Source: Streptomyces sp. SID10853
GTDB lineage: Bacteria > Actinomycetota > Actinomycetes > Streptomycetales > Streptomycetaceae
DNA length: 60,229 nucleotides
Direction: 5' to 3'
Assembly: GCF_010548145.1 (NCBI RefSeq)
Contig: NZ_JAAGLN010000011.1
Location: 1-60,229 of the forward strand
Shown: in pieces, positions 1 to 7,724 of the stretch
Numbering within the stretch: position 1 is the stretch's first letter
Layout of the letters: each line of letters begins with the position of its first letter
Made by a program: the position numbers and the translations under genes
Notes under the pieces: model-generated
Told to the model about the DNA's origin: nothing
What the model saw: the letters and a program-made list of their open reading frames with translations, nothing else
Databases searched by the model: none

Positions 1-2
1 TG

Positions 3-194
3 GCGGGCGCCGTCACCGGCCTCGGGACGCAGGGCGCGCTGCTCGGGCTCGCGGCCGGCGTCTGCGCCCTGATCGGGCTGCGCGTCGCGAGCTACGACTA
101 CCCGTCCCGGTTCGTCCACATGACGGCCGGGGTGGCCCTGCCGCTGTCGGCCGCCGCACCCGCGATCTGTCTGATCGGGCGGATCATCAACTGA
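3..194 (+). CDS. C-terminal end of a small membrane protein (partial)
   Basis: The open frame enters from the left edge and ends at TGA 192-194. The visible 63 residues are hydrophobic and glycine/alanine rich, with two likely membrane segments (around residues 8-26 and 42-62) and a short polar stretch SYDYPSR between them. It ends in GRIIN. I do not recognise the family from this fragment; an integral membrane protein is all that can be supported. The next gene begins within about 70 nt on the same strand and has its own TAGGCT -10-like box at 204-209. Confidence 0.6.
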   Translation, partial: AGAVTGLGTQGALLGLAAGVCALIGLRVASYDYPSRFVHMTAGVALPLSAAAPAICLIGRIIN

Positions 195-264
195 ACAGGC
201 CGTTAGGCTCTGGCCTGTGCCGCCGGCACGCGAGGACTCGGGTACGAGCAGGGGGACACCGTTC

Positions 265-957
265 ATGCGAGCACTGCGGACACTGCTCATCGTCGTCGTG
301 GTGCTGGGCGGGCTCTTCGTCCTCGCCGACCGGATCGCGGTGCATGTCGCGGAGAACAAGGCGGCTGACCGAATACGGACCAGCGAGAACCTCTCGGCCT
401 CGCCCGACGTGGACATCAAGGGCTTCCCGTTCCTGACCCAGGTGCTCGACAAGAAGCTCGGCCGGGTCGACGTCACGCTCAAGGGCGTCGAGGCGAACGC
501 GTCGGGCCGCCAGGTGCGGATCACCGAGGTGCGGGCCGAACTGCATGACGTCACGGTCTCCAGCAGCTTCAGCAGCGCCGTGGCCGCGCGCGCCAGCGGC
601 AGCGCGCACATCTCGTACGCGGACCTCACCAAGGCGTCCGACTCCGGCGCCAAGGTCGCCTACGCGGGGAACGGCAAGGTCAAGGTCACCGGCTCGGTCG
701 CCATCCTGGGGCGCACGGTCAGCCGCAGTGTGACGTCGTCGGTGACCATGGTGGGGACGAACCGGATCAAGGTCCACGCGGACACCGTGCCCGGCGAGGG
801 CATCCCCGGTCTTGAGGGCCTGGTCCGCGGCCAGACCGACTTCGAGAGCGCGATCGGCGGGCTGCCGGCCGGTCTGAAGCTCAGCGAGCTGCGGGCCACA
901 CCCGACGGTGTCGACATCGGTGTCACGGGTACGAATGTCGCGCTGACCGGACAGTGA
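265..957 (+). CDS. DUF2993 (LmeA-like) exported lipid-binding protein
   Basis: A 230-residue protein with an N-terminal hydrophobic anchor or signal (MRALRTLLIVVVVLGGLFVL) followed by a beta-rich body with PDVDIKGFPFLTQVL, a pattern typical of the DUF2993/LmeA family. Members are periplasmic or cell-surface phospholipid-binding proteins linked to envelope maturation in mycobacteria. I prefer ATG 265 because a purine-rich AGCAGGGGGA lies just upstream and the signal starts there. An in-frame GTG at 217 sits 7 nt after TAGGCT (204-209) and could be a leaderless start adding 16 residues. Function in this organism is inferred from the family only. Confidence 0.75.
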   Translation: MRALRTLLIVVVVLGGLFVLADRIAVHVAENKAADRIRTSENLSASPDVDIKGFPFLTQVLDKKLGRVDVTLKGVEANASGRQVRITEVRAELHDVTVSSSFSSAVAARASGSAHISYADLTKASDSGAKVAYAGNGKVKVTGSVAILGRTVSRSVTSSVTMVGTNRIKVHADTVPGEGIPGLEGLVRGQTDFESAIGGLPAGLKLSELRATPDGVDIGVTGTNVALTGQ

Positions 958-1171
958 GGCCCCTGGAGCCGGTCCGCCCCTCGCCCGGTGACCTGCCCTC
1001 CACCTGGTGACCCAGCCCCCCTCCCGCCCCGCCCGTCCGGTCCGTGAGACGGAGGCGTCCGGTCCGTAGATGGTGGGCAGGTACGCAGGCGTGGGAATTC
1101 CGGGCCTCGTGTGCCGTGTCGAGAGATTGTCCCGTATCGCGGACGATCGCGTCTCACTGCCTGAAACGGCG

Positions 1172-1201
1172 GTGACATCTCCGGCCGTACTTCCCTACGA
1201 T
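1172..1201 (+). promoter_or_regulatory. Promoter of the cysteine leader peptide (leaderless)
   Basis: GTGACA at 1172-1177 (five of six matches to TTGACA) and TACGAT at 1196-1201 are separated by 18 nt, a good vegetative sigma consensus. The leader ATG at 1209 begins 7 nt after the -10 box, so transcription should start at or next to the A of the ATG and yield a leaderless mRNA. Confidence 0.7.
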
Positions 1202-1208
1202 CGACCCC

Positions 1209-1289
1209 ATGAAGCAACAGGCGGATCTCACGAAGCGGCGGGCAGTCGACCTGTGCCGCGTCGCCGCCATGCTCTGTCGCGCCTTCTGA
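1209..1289 (+). CDS. Cysteine-containing leader peptide (Ms5788A-like) upstream of cysA
   Basis: A 26-residue open frame with the core KRRAVDLCRVAAMLCR and stop at 1287-1289. The RRxVDLCRV block followed by a second Cys-Arg is the hallmark of the short actinobacterial leader peptides placed upstream of cysteine and sulfur genes. Cys codons are at residues 16 and 23. It ends 184 nt before cysA, on the same strand, and starts directly at its own promoter. By analogy with mycobacterial leaders, ribosome behaviour at the Cys codons probably senses cysteine supply and sets expression of the downstream sulfurtransferase operon. No clear attenuator hairpin was worked out. Confidence 0.8.
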   Translation: MKQQADLTKRRAVDLCRVAAMLCRAF

Positions 1290-1473
1290 GCGGGAGCTCC
1301 GACTCCCGTATCCCCCGGGTCCCCCGACCGTCCGTCGGGACCCCCGCGGTGCCGGACGCGCTCTGTCTCCCGGTCTCCGTGGATCCGTACGCCGACACCA
1401 TCGCACCATCCCGCCGCACCGTCCCCGGGCTCCGCAGGAGCAGGGGATTCCCCATCCCCGGAGGAGATTCCGC

Positions 1474-2313
1474 ATGAGCCGCAGCGACGTTCTGGTAGAC
1501 GCCGACTGGGTCGAGGCCCACATCGACGACCCGCAGGTCGCCATCGTCGAGGTCGACGAGGACACCTCCGCGTACGAGAAGAACCACATCAAGAACGCGA
1601 TCCGGATCGACTGGACCAAGGACCTCCAGGACCCGGTCCGCCGTGACTTCATCGACCAGGCCGGCTTCGAGAAGCTGCTGTCGGAGAAGGGCATCGGCAA
1701 CGACACGACCGTCGTGCTCTACGGCGGCAACAACAACTGGTTCGCCTCGTACGCCTTCTGGTACTTCAAGCTCTACGGCCACAGCGACGTCCGGCTGCTC
1801 GACGGCGGCCGCAAGAAGTGGGAGCTGGACTCCCGCGACCTGGTCGACGCCGTGCCGTCCCGCCCGGCCACCACGTACAAGGCCAAGCCGCAGGACGAGT
1901 CGATCCGCGCCTACCGCGACGACGTGGTCGCCGCGATCAACAACAAGAACCTGGTCGACGTCCGGTCGCCCGACGAGTTCAGCGGCAAGCTGCTCGCCCC
2001 CGCCCACCTCCCGCAGGAGCAGTCGCAGCGCCCCGGCCACGTGCCGAGCGCCCGCAACATCCCGTGGTCGAAGAACGCCAACGACGACGGCACCTTCAAG
2101 TCGGACGACGAGCTCAAGGCTCTCTACGAGGGCGAGCAGGTCGACCTGGCCAAGGACACCATCGCGTACTGCCGCATCGGCGAGCGCTCCGCGCTGACCT
2201 GGTTCGTGCTGCACGAGCTGCTCGGCCAGGAGAACGTCAAGAACTACGACGGCTCGTGGACCGAGTACGGCTCGCTCGTGGGCGTGCCGATCGAGCTCGG
2301 CGCCAACAAGTAG
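1474..2313 (+). CDS. cysA: Thiosulfate sulfurtransferase (tandem rhodanese)
   Basis: A 279-residue protein with two rhodanese domains: an inactive N-terminal one (about 1-125) and a catalytic C-terminal one (about 155-275). The active-site loop is YCRIGERS with catalytic Cys233 (TGC 2170-2172). It transfers sulfane sulfur from thiosulfate to a thiol acceptor such as cyanide, in the cytoplasm. A strong GGAGGAG box precedes ATG 1474. DUF1416 follows 56 nt downstream and the cysteine leader lies upstream, so this looks like a cysteine-responsive sulfur operon. Length and motif match the CysA/SseA family closely. Confidence 0.93.
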   Translation: MSRSDVLVDADWVEAHIDDPQVAIVEVDEDTSAYEKNHIKNAIRIDWTKDLQDPVRRDFIDQAGFEKLLSEKGIGNDTTVVLYGGNNNWFASYAFWYFKLYGHSDVRLLDGGRKKWELDSRDLVDAVPSRPATTYKAKPQDESIRAYRDDVVAAINNKNLVDVRSPDEFSGKLLAPAHLPQEQSQRPGHVPSARNIPWSKNANDDGTFKSDDELKALYEGEQVDLAKDTIAYCRIGERSALTWFVLHELLGQENVKNYDGSWTEYGSLVGVPIELGANK

Positions 2314-2369
2314 GACCGGCCTTCACCACCTCAGGCCCCTCAACCTCTCAGGCCCCTCAGGAGAACAGC

Positions 2370-2657
2370 ATGTGCGGAGCGAAGGCCGGCGGCCCGGACG
2401 CCTCGACGATCAAGCCCGGTGAGACCACGATCCAGGGCAGCGTGACCCGTGACGGCGAGCCCGTCACCGGTTATGTGCGCCTGCTGGACTCGACCGGCGA
2501 GTTCACCGCCGAGGTCCCGACCTCGGCCACCGGACAGTTCCGCTTCTACGCGGCCGAGGGCACGTGGACGCTGCGCGCCCTCGTCCCGGGCGGCACGGCC
2601 GACCGTACGGTCGTCGCGCAGACCGGCGGCCTCGCGGAGATCGCGATCGCTGTCTGA
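2370..2657 (+). CDS. DUF1416 small protein, companion of cysA
   Basis: A 95-residue protein starting MCGAKAGGPDASTIKPGE and built as one beta-sandwich-like repeat (GEPVTGYVRLLDSTGEFTAE, then TSATGQFRFYAAEGTWTLRA). It matches DUF1416, which in actinobacteria almost always follows the thiosulfate sulfurtransferase gene. The N-terminal Met-Cys is conserved in memory of the family and may be functional. Its own CAGGAG box is 7 nt before ATG 2370. The role is unknown; context suggests sulfur transfer or handling with the rhodanese. Confidence 0.88.
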   Translation: MCGAKAGGPDASTIKPGETTIQGSVTRDGEPVTGYVRLLDSTGEFTAEVPTSATGQFRFYAAEGTWTLRALVPGGTADRTVVAQTGGLAEIAIAV

Positions 2658-2836
2658 CGGAGCCGCCGGAGGCCGGCGGAGCCATCCGATCCGGCCGGAG
2701 GGCCGCACCCCAGGGGGTTGGACGCCACTTGGACAGGGTGCGGTCCTCCGCGCCGTTCCGGGGCGGGCGGGCGGCCGGGAAAAGGCCGAGCGCCTTCCGG
2801 GGGCGGGGAGTTACCGATCGGTCTTACGCTGGAGGC

Positions 2837-3142
2837 ATGTACTCGCGACGTCGGCGCGGCTATTTCCTGCTGATGGGCGGCTGTCTGCTGCTCTTCATCT
2901 CCGCCTGGGCCTTCGTACGTCTCTGGTCGGTGCCCGCCGCCATCGCCATGTGCTTCGTGGCGATGGTCATCCCGCCGGTCGCGGCGATCGTCGGCAACCG
3001 GCGCGGCCCGGACGACCGCTGGTGGGACGAGCCGCCACCGGGGCGGGGACCCGACGACAAGCAGAAGGATCTGCCGCCGTCGGGCGACCGTACGTCCGAC
3101 GAGTGGTGGGACGAGCTGGACGGCAGGAAGCGGCGCCGGTAG
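2837..3142 (+). CDS. DUF3099 small membrane protein
   Basis: A 101-residue protein with two adjacent membrane segments (about residues 9-28 and 32-52) and a charged cytoplasmic tail rich in DD, WWDE and RR motifs (GPDDRWWDEPPPGRGPDD). This matches the DUF3099 family of actinobacterial membrane proteins of unknown role. TACGCT at 2825-2830 lies 6 nt before ATG 2837, pointing to a leaderless message; the GGAGG directly against the ATG is too close to act as a normal ribosome site. Confidence 0.75.
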   Translation: MYSRRRRGYFLLMGGCLLLFISAWAFVRLWSVPAAIAMCFVAMVIPPVAAIVGNRRGPDDRWWDEPPPGRGPDDKQKDLPPSGDRTSDEWWDELDGRKRRR

Positions 3143-3177
3143 CCGTCAGGCCGGCCGGCGGCAGCTGCCGATACCTG

Positions 3178-3543
3178 TCAGTAGACGAGCGCCTGGACGC
3201 CGTCGCCCATCGCTTCCTGCACGAAGAGCTGCGCGCCCGCGATCCGTACGCCGTCCAGCACGTCCTGCTCGGTGATGTCACGGCGGGCCGCGCACTGCGT
3301 GCAGACGGTGATCTGTCCGCCGGACCTGATCGAGTCGATCAGATCGGGCAGCGGCGCCGCGTGCGGCAGCTCGAACTCGGCGGCCCGGCCCGGCAGGGCG
3401 AACCACGAGGACTCCCCGGTGAGCCAGAGCGAGACCTCCACCCCGCTGGCCACCGCGACCGCGGCCACGGTGAACGCCTGGGAGCAGCGCTCGGGGGCGT
3501 CGGATCCCGCGGTCACCTTGATCACTAGCTTCTTCTGCGCCAT
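3178..3543 (-). CDS. DsrE-family sulfur-relay protein
   Basis: A 121-residue cytoplasmic protein of the DsrE/TusD fold: KKLVIKVTAG at the first strand, VASGVEVSLWLTGESSWF in the middle, and a Cys pair in CTQCAARR near residue 82. DsrE proteins carry persulfide sulfur on a Cys, which fits the neighbouring rhodanese and DUF1416 genes. It converges on the DUF3099 gene, ending 35 nt from it. On its own strand TACAGT sits 6 nt before the ATG (leaderless pattern). Which sulfur acceptor it serves cannot be read from sequence. Confidence 0.82.
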   Translation of the reverse strand: MAQKKLVIKVTAGSDAPERCSQAFTVAAVAVASGVEVSLWLTGESSWFALPGRAAEFELPHAAPLPDLIDSIRSGGQITVCTQCAARRDITEQDVLDGVRIAGAQLFVQEAMGDGVQALVY

Positions 3544-3735
3544 GGCCGAACTGTAATCGGAGAACCGGACGGCGAACCGGAACCGGCGGACCGGCCTGAC
3601 CTGTGCTGCGGAGCCCGACCGGGCCTCGCAGAGAAGGCCGGGCGCCCACCCATTAGGCTGGGACCCGGCCCCTCATGCTTTTCACGTTCACGCGGCCGCC
3701 GTTGTCCGTGCAGTCGCTCATACAAGGAGCACCTC

Positions 3736-3837
3736 GTGCTTGAAGCCTTCTACATCGCCCTGCTGATCCTGGTCTGCGTCGGCGTCATCGCCTTCACCGG
3801 TCTCTCGGTGAAGAAGCTGTACCAGGGCCAGCGCTGA
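3736..3837 (+). CDS. 33-residue single-pass membrane peptide
   Basis: A short open frame, GTG 3736 to TGA 3835-3837, encodes one transmembrane helix (EAFYIALLILVCVGVIAF) followed by a basic tail VKKLYQGQR. AAGGAG at 3724-3729 is correctly spaced before the GTG, and TAGGCT at 3654-3659 could be its promoter -10. Codon use is typical of the host, with GC-rich third positions. I do not know its function; small helices with a basic tail often dock on larger membrane proteins. It is transcribed in the same direction as the nitrobindin gene 59 nt downstream. Confidence 0.7.
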   Translation: MLEAFYIALLILVCVGVIAFTGLSVKKLYQGQR

Positions 3838-3896
3838 GCGCTGGGCGGCCCGCAGCGACAGCCCGTACCCCCCTCTCACAGATCGTCTGAGCCCTC

Positions 3897-4460
3897 ATGA
3901 TCGAGATTCCGTCGGACCTCCATCCGAGCCTCGTCCCGCTGGTCTTCCTCCTCGGTAACTGGACGGGGGCCGGTGTCGCGGACTTCCCCGGTGAGGAGAA
4001 GTGCAACTTCGGCCAGGAAGTCGCCTTCACCCACGACGGCCGCGACTTCCTCGAGTACACCTCGCACACCTGGGTGCTGGACTCCGAGGGCGCGAAGGTC
4101 AGGCCGCTGGAGACCGAGTCCGGGTACTGGCGCGTCGACGAGGACCGCAAGGTCGAGGTCGTGATGGTCCGCGACCAGGGCGTCGTCGAGATCTGGTACG
4201 GCGAGCTGGCCGACCAGAAGCCGCAGATCGACCTGGTGACGGACGCGGTCGCGCGGACCGCGGCGTCCGGCCCGTACAGCGGCGGCAAGCGGCTCTACGG
4301 CTATGTGAACAGCGATCTGATGTGGGTGGGCGAGAAGTCCACTCCCGAGGTCGAGCTGCGGCCGTACATGTCCGCGCATCTGAAGAAGACCGTCGACCCC
4401 AGCGAGTGGGTCAAGGATCTGAAGGACCTTCCTGACGACGGAGTCGCCTTCTTCAAGTAG
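3897..4460 (+). CDS. Nitrobindin-type heme-binding beta-barrel protein
   Basis: A 187-residue protein with the nitrobindin signature GNWTGAG near residues 20-26 and the closing strand YMSAHLKKT near the C-terminus, whose His is the expected proximal heme ligand. Nitrobindins are ten-stranded FABP-like barrels binding ferric heme and reacting with nitric oxide or peroxynitrite in the cytoplasm. Start ATG 3897 gives MIEIPSDLHPSLVPL, a typical family N-terminus. It precedes nur by 20 nt on the same strand, though nur appears to have its own promoter. Confidence 0.88.
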   Translation: MIEIPSDLHPSLVPLVFLLGNWTGAGVADFPGEEKCNFGQEVAFTHDGRDFLEYTSHTWVLDSEGAKVRPLETESGYWRVDEDRKVEVVMVRDQGVVEIWYGELADQKPQIDLVTDAVARTAASGPYSGGKRLYGYVNSDLMWVGEKSTPEVELRPYMSAHLKKTVDPSEWVKDLKDLPDDGVAFFK

Positions 4461-4480
4461 GCCGCTCCTACACTGGGGGT

Positions 4481-4933
4481 GTGGTGACCACTGACTGGCA
4501 GAGCGACCTCCGCAGCCGCGGATACCGGCTGACCCCGCAGCGACAGCTCGTGCTGGAGGCCGTGGACACGCTGGAGCACGCGACGCCCGACGACATCCTC
4601 ACCGAGGTGCGGAAGACGGCGGGCGGCGTGAACATCTCCACGGTCTACCGGACGCTGGAGCTCCTGGAGGAGCTGGGCCTGGTGAGCCATGCCCATCTCG
4701 GGCACGGCGCTCCCACGTACCACCTCGCCGACCGGCACCACCACATCCATCTGGTCTGCCGGGACTGCACGGATGTCATCGAGGCGGACATCAGTGTGGC
4801 CGCGGGCTTCACCGGTCAGCTCCGTGAGTCCTTCGGCTTCGAGACGGACATGAAGCACTTCGCCATCTTCGGGCGGTGCGCGAAGTGCGCGGCCGGGGCC
4901 GTCGAGCCCCCGGCCTCCGGCGGCGGTTCGTAG
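4481..4933 (+). CDS. nur: Nickel-responsive Fur-family repressor Nur
   Basis: A 150-residue Fur-family protein: winged helix to about residue 80 (RLTPQRQLVLEAV, then NISTVYRTLELLEELGLV) and a dimer/metal domain with HHHIHLVCRDC. His33, His70, His72 and His126 are all present at the positions I recall for the nickel site of S. coelicolor Nur. C93/C96 and C133/C136 form Zn-type pairs. Nur represses nickel uptake genes and controls the Fe versus Ni superoxide dismutase switch. Start GTG 4481 keeps this numbering and lies 6 nt after TACACT (4469-4474), a leaderless arrangement. The family call is very secure; the nickel assignment rests on the four histidines. Confidence 0.92.
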   Translation: MVTTDWQSDLRSRGYRLTPQRQLVLEAVDTLEHATPDDILTEVRKTAGGVNISTVYRTLELLEELGLVSHAHLGHGAPTYHLADRHHHIHLVCRDCTDVIEADISVAAGFTGQLRESFGFETDMKHFAIFGRCAKCAAGAVEPPASGGGS

Positions 4934-4964
4934 CCTTCCGCCGGGCGGCCGTAGGCTTGCGGAC

Positions 4965-5930
4965 ATGAAGAGCCCGCTGTTGTCACTGCCCGGTGCCGTC
5001 CCCGCCGAAGGCCGGGACGAAGGTGTCGCCGCCCACTACGGGGACCTGTTCCGCGAACAGCGCGCGCTGTCCGACGGCACCGGCCTCGTGGACCTCTCGC
5101 ACCGCGGCGTCGTCACGGTCTCCGGACCCGACCGGCTGAGCTGGCTGCATCTGCTGCTCACCCAGCACGTCAGCGAGCTGCCGCAGGGTGTGGCCACCGA
5201 GGCGCTGATCCTCTCGGCCAACGGCCACATCGAGCACGCCCTCTATCTCGTGGACGACGGCGAGACGGTGTGGGCGCATGTGGAGCCGGGCACGCAGCAG
5301 GAGCTGATCGCGTACCTGGAGAGCATGAAGTTCTACTACCGGGCCGAGATCGCCGACCGCACCGAGGACATCGCGGTCGTCCATCTGCCGGCCGGTTCGA
5401 TCGCCGACGTGCCGGAGAACGTGGTCGTACGGGAGACGGCGTACGGCCGCGATCTCTTCCTGCCCCGGGAGCGGCTGGAGACGTACGCGGCCGAGCACGG
5501 CCCGGTCGCCGGGCTCCTCGCGTACGAGGCGCTGCGGATCGAGGCGCACCGGCCGCGGCTCGGCCTGGAGACCGACCACCGGACCATCCCGCACGAGCTG
5601 GGCTGGATCGGCACCGCGGTCCATCTGGAGAAGGGCTGCTACCGGGGGCAGGAGACGGTCGCCCGGGTCCACAACCTGGGGAAGCCGCCGCGCCGTCTGG
5701 TCTTTCTGCACCTGGACGGCAGTGAGGTGGTGCTGCCTGGGCCCGGTACGCCGGTCCGGCGCGCGTCGGACGGCGCTGAGGGCCGCCAGCTGGGCTTCGT
5801 CACCTCGTCGGCCCGCCACCACGAACTGGGGCCGATCGCGCTGGCGCTGGTGAAGCGCAATGTGCCGGTGGACGCGGAGCTGCTGGCGGGGGACACCGCG
5901 GCCGCGCAGGAAGTCGTCGTGGAACCTTAG
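4965..5930 (+). CDS. ygfZ: YgfZ/GcvT-type folate-binding protein
   Basis: A 321-residue protein with the diagnostic KGCYRGQETVAR motif near residue 222, the YgfZ Cys-containing loop K-G-C-Y-x-G-Q-E. YgfZ proteins bind tetrahydrofolate in a GcvT-like fold and help assemble or repair iron-sulfur clusters. The N-terminal half carries DLSHRGVVTVSGPDRLSWLH, as usual. TAGGCT at 4952-4957 lies 7 nt before ATG 4965. It follows nur by 31 nt. The function is from the family; no local gene reveals a specific client enzyme. Confidence 0.9.
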   Translation: MKSPLLSLPGAVPAEGRDEGVAAHYGDLFREQRALSDGTGLVDLSHRGVVTVSGPDRLSWLHLLLTQHVSELPQGVATEALILSANGHIEHALYLVDDGETVWAHVEPGTQQELIAYLESMKFYYRAEIADRTEDIAVVHLPAGSIADVPENVVVRETAYGRDLFLPRERLETYAAEHGPVAGLLAYEALRIEAHRPRLGLETDHRTIPHELGWIGTAVHLEKGCYRGQETVARVHNLGKPPRRLVFLHLDGSEVVLPGPGTPVRRASDGAEGRQLGFVTSSARHHELGPIALALVKRNVPVDAELLAGDTAAAQEVVVEP

Positions 5931-5960
5931 GCGGTGGCCGGGGGGTGACTACAGGGGCTT

Positions 5961-5976
5961 TGAGTAGCCGTACTCA
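5961..5976. promoter_or_regulatory. Perfect inverted repeat TGAGTA-GCCG-TACTCA before the lipoprotein gene
   Basis: Two exact 6-bp arms flank a 4-nt centre about 60 nt upstream of ATG 6036. The position suits an operator or an alternative-sigma promoter element. I do not recognise the binding protein. Confidence 0.4.
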
Positions 5977-6035
5977 TGATCGGGTCGCCGGGGCGGGGCA
6001 GAGTGGCGGCTACACCGATCCCTTAGGAGTGCACC

Positions 6036-6377
6036 ATGCGCGCGTCCCTTCGTCCCCGTACAGCCCCGTCCGGAAGCCGGCGCGGCCGGCGCGGCCGCCG
6101 CTCCGTGCCCGTCCTCGTGCTGGCGGCGGTGTCGACGGTTTTCGCCGTCACCGGCTGCTCGCAGGCGGACGCGGTCTGCGGGGGCGGCGAGTACCCGGTC
6201 CTGAACGTGGGCTCCACCGGCAGCGCCTGCGAAACCAAGGGCCACGAGCCGTCGAAGGGCTACACCCGTTACCCGAAGGGCAAGGTGCCCGAGCACGTCG
6301 GCGACAAGTGGGACACCTACTGGCAGACCCACACGGTCGACAGGAACGGGAAGATCATCAAGGCACCGAAGGGCTGA
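6036..6377 (+). CDS. Small secreted lipoprotein
   Basis: A 113-residue protein with a long arginine-rich N-region, hydrophobic core VPVLVLAAVSTVFAVTGC and a lipobox VTGC, so the mature protein starts at a diacylated Cys near residue 42. The mature part has two further Cys residues (VCGGGEYP and SACETKG), likely a disulfide, and ends WDTYWQTHTVDRNGKIIKAPKG. It resembles small Streptomyces lipoproteins named after SCO0607. TAGGAG is well spaced before ATG 6036. Its biological role is unknown. The stop codon is followed by decaying repeats of its own last bases. Confidence 0.75.
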   Translation: MRASLRPRTAPSGSRRGRRGRRSVPVLVLAAVSTVFAVTGCSQADAVCGGGEYPVLNVGSTGSACETKGHEPSKGYTRYPKGKVPEHVGDKWDTYWQTHTVDRNGKIIKAPKG

Positions 6378-6530
6378 GCACGGCCGAGCATGACTGCCCG
6401 GACTGAGCACGGACTCAGGACGGACTGAGCGTGGACGGACCACGGACTCAGCACGGACTGAGCATGGACGGACCACGGACTCAGCGCGGACTCAGCGCGC
6501 AGTGAGCACGGACCGAGCCCGGCCCGGATC
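6374..6530. repeat. Degenerate CTGAGCACGGAC repeats from the lipoprotein stop codon onward
   Basis: Starting at the gene's terminal GGCTGAGCACGG, variants of CTGAGCACGGAC and CGGACTCAGC recur about eight times up to the end of dtd, with a larger unit containing TGGACGGACCACGGACTCAGC-like sequence present twice. No gene lies here. Confidence 0.7.
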
Positions 6531-6555
6531 TCCCGCCGGGCCGTGCGGGCTCGCC

Positions 6556-6981
6556 TCAGATCTCCAGCAGGACCGTGAACGGACCGTCGTTCGTCAGCGA
6601 GACCCGCATGCTCGCGCCGAAGCGGCCCGTGCGGACCGTCGCACCCAGGGCGCGCAGCTGCGCCACCACCTCGTCGACGAGCGGCTCGGCCAGCTCGCCG
6701 GGCGCCGCCCCGTTCCAGGTCGGGCGGCGGCCCTTCCGGGCGTCTCCGTACAGCGTGAACTGCGAAATCACCAGCAAAGGTGCATTCACGTCCGAGCAGG
6801 ACTTTTCGCCCGACAGGATCCGGAGCGACCATACCTTTCGGGCTAGCTGCGCCGCTTTTTCCGTTGTGTCCTCATGGGTGACCCCCACCAGGACGCACAG
6901 ACCCTCGCCGGTGATCTCACCCACCGTCTCACCAGCCACGACGACGCTCGCGCCGTCCACCCTCTGCACCACTGCACGCAT
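6556..6981 (-). CDS. dtd: D-aminoacyl-tRNA deacylase
   Basis: A 141-residue enzyme that hydrolyses D-amino acids (and glycine mischarged on tRNA-Ala) from t[16 protein letters not shown] at the N-terminus, [15 protein letters not shown] in the centre and the C-terminal [11 protein letters not shown] loop are family signatures; SQFTL and the NxGP loop line the active site. ATG at 6979-6981 gives the exact family start, and TAGGTT lies 7 nt upstream on the minus strand. Upstream in-frame extension to 7107 is not credible. It diverges from rsiG. Confidence 0.93.
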   Translation of the reverse strand: MRAVVQRVDGASVVVAGETVGEITGEGLCVLVGVTHEDTTEKAAQLARKVWSLRILSGEKSCSDVNAPLLVISQFTLYGDARKGRRPTWNGAAPGELAEPLVDEVVAQLRALGATVRTGRFGASMRVSLTNDGPFTVLLEI

Positions 6982-7097
6982 GCGGTCCAACCTATCCGGG
7001 GCCGAACGGGCGCGGAGAGCCAGCAGTGGCACCACCTGGAGTGGCACCATGCACGAGAGGCGGTGCACCGCACCGGTCGAGGGGACGGAATACGCAT

Positions 7098-7685
7098 ATG
7101 AGCACATCTGGCGCCGGACAGTCGTCCGGTCCCGTATCCATGACCCGGATCAGCTCCGTACAACGGGCACCCGCGCAACGAGCGGGCGCCATGCTCCCCG
7201 CGGTCACCGAGCACGACATCGGCGGGCTGCGGCTGCCCGAGCTGCGCACGCTGCGCAGGGACGCCCAGCGGGACGAGGCCGACCTCAGTTACGTACGCCG
7301 GATGCTGCACGGGCGGATCGACATCCTCCGCGCCGAGCTGTCCCGGCGCACGGGCCCGGAGTCCCCGGTCGTCGAGCGGCTCTCGGAGATCCTGGCCGAC
7401 GTGCCGTCGTCGCACCGTTCGTCCGCCCGCCATGTGACGCTCTCGACGCCGCGCAGCGCGGAGAACAGCAGGCTGGCCGCCGACATGCTCGCCGAGGTGG
7501 AGCTGTCCGACCTCGGCGCCCGTACGGACGAAGAGCTGCACACCGGAATGGGCCGCCTCGTCCGCTACGAGCAGCAGGTGTCCAGCCGCAGACAGCACCT
7601 CCAGCGCACCGCGGACGATTGCAGCGCGGAGATCGCCCGCAGGTACCGTGAGGGCGAAGCGCAAGTAGACGACCTGCTCACCTGA
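7098..7685 (+). CDS. rsiG: Anti-sigma factor RsiG (c-di-GMP-dependent, binds WhiG)
   Basis: A 195-residue, mostly helical protein. It holds the repeated c-di-GMP-binding signature E(X)3S(X)2R(X)3Q(X)3D: the second copy is exact at E158, S162, R165, Q169 and D173; the first is E60, S64, R67, H71 and D75, with His in place of Gln. RsiG loaded with c-di-GMP holds the sporulation sigma factor WhiG inactive until c-di-GMP falls. ATG 7098 has a purine-rich GAGGGGACGG upstream; ATG 7140 is an alternative. WhiG itself is not in the window. Confidence 0.88.
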   Translation: MSTSGAGQSSGPVSMTRISSVQRAPAQRAGAMLPAVTEHDIGGLRLPELRTLRRDAQRDEADLSYVRRMLHGRIDILRAELSRRTGPESPVVERLSEILADVPSSHRSSARHVTLSTPRSAENSRLAADMLAEVELSDLGARTDEELHTGMGRLVRYEQQVSSRRQHLQRTADDCSAEIARRYREGEAQVDDLLT

Positions 7686-7724
7686 GGCGATCCTTCCGGT
7701 GGGCGGCCCCGTTCCGGAAGGCCG

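Noticed and set aside
1070..1477. A 135-codon plus-strand frame upstream of cysA
   Set aside because: It runs across the promoter and the cysteine leader in another frame and its codon use is poor; the leader peptide explains the region better.
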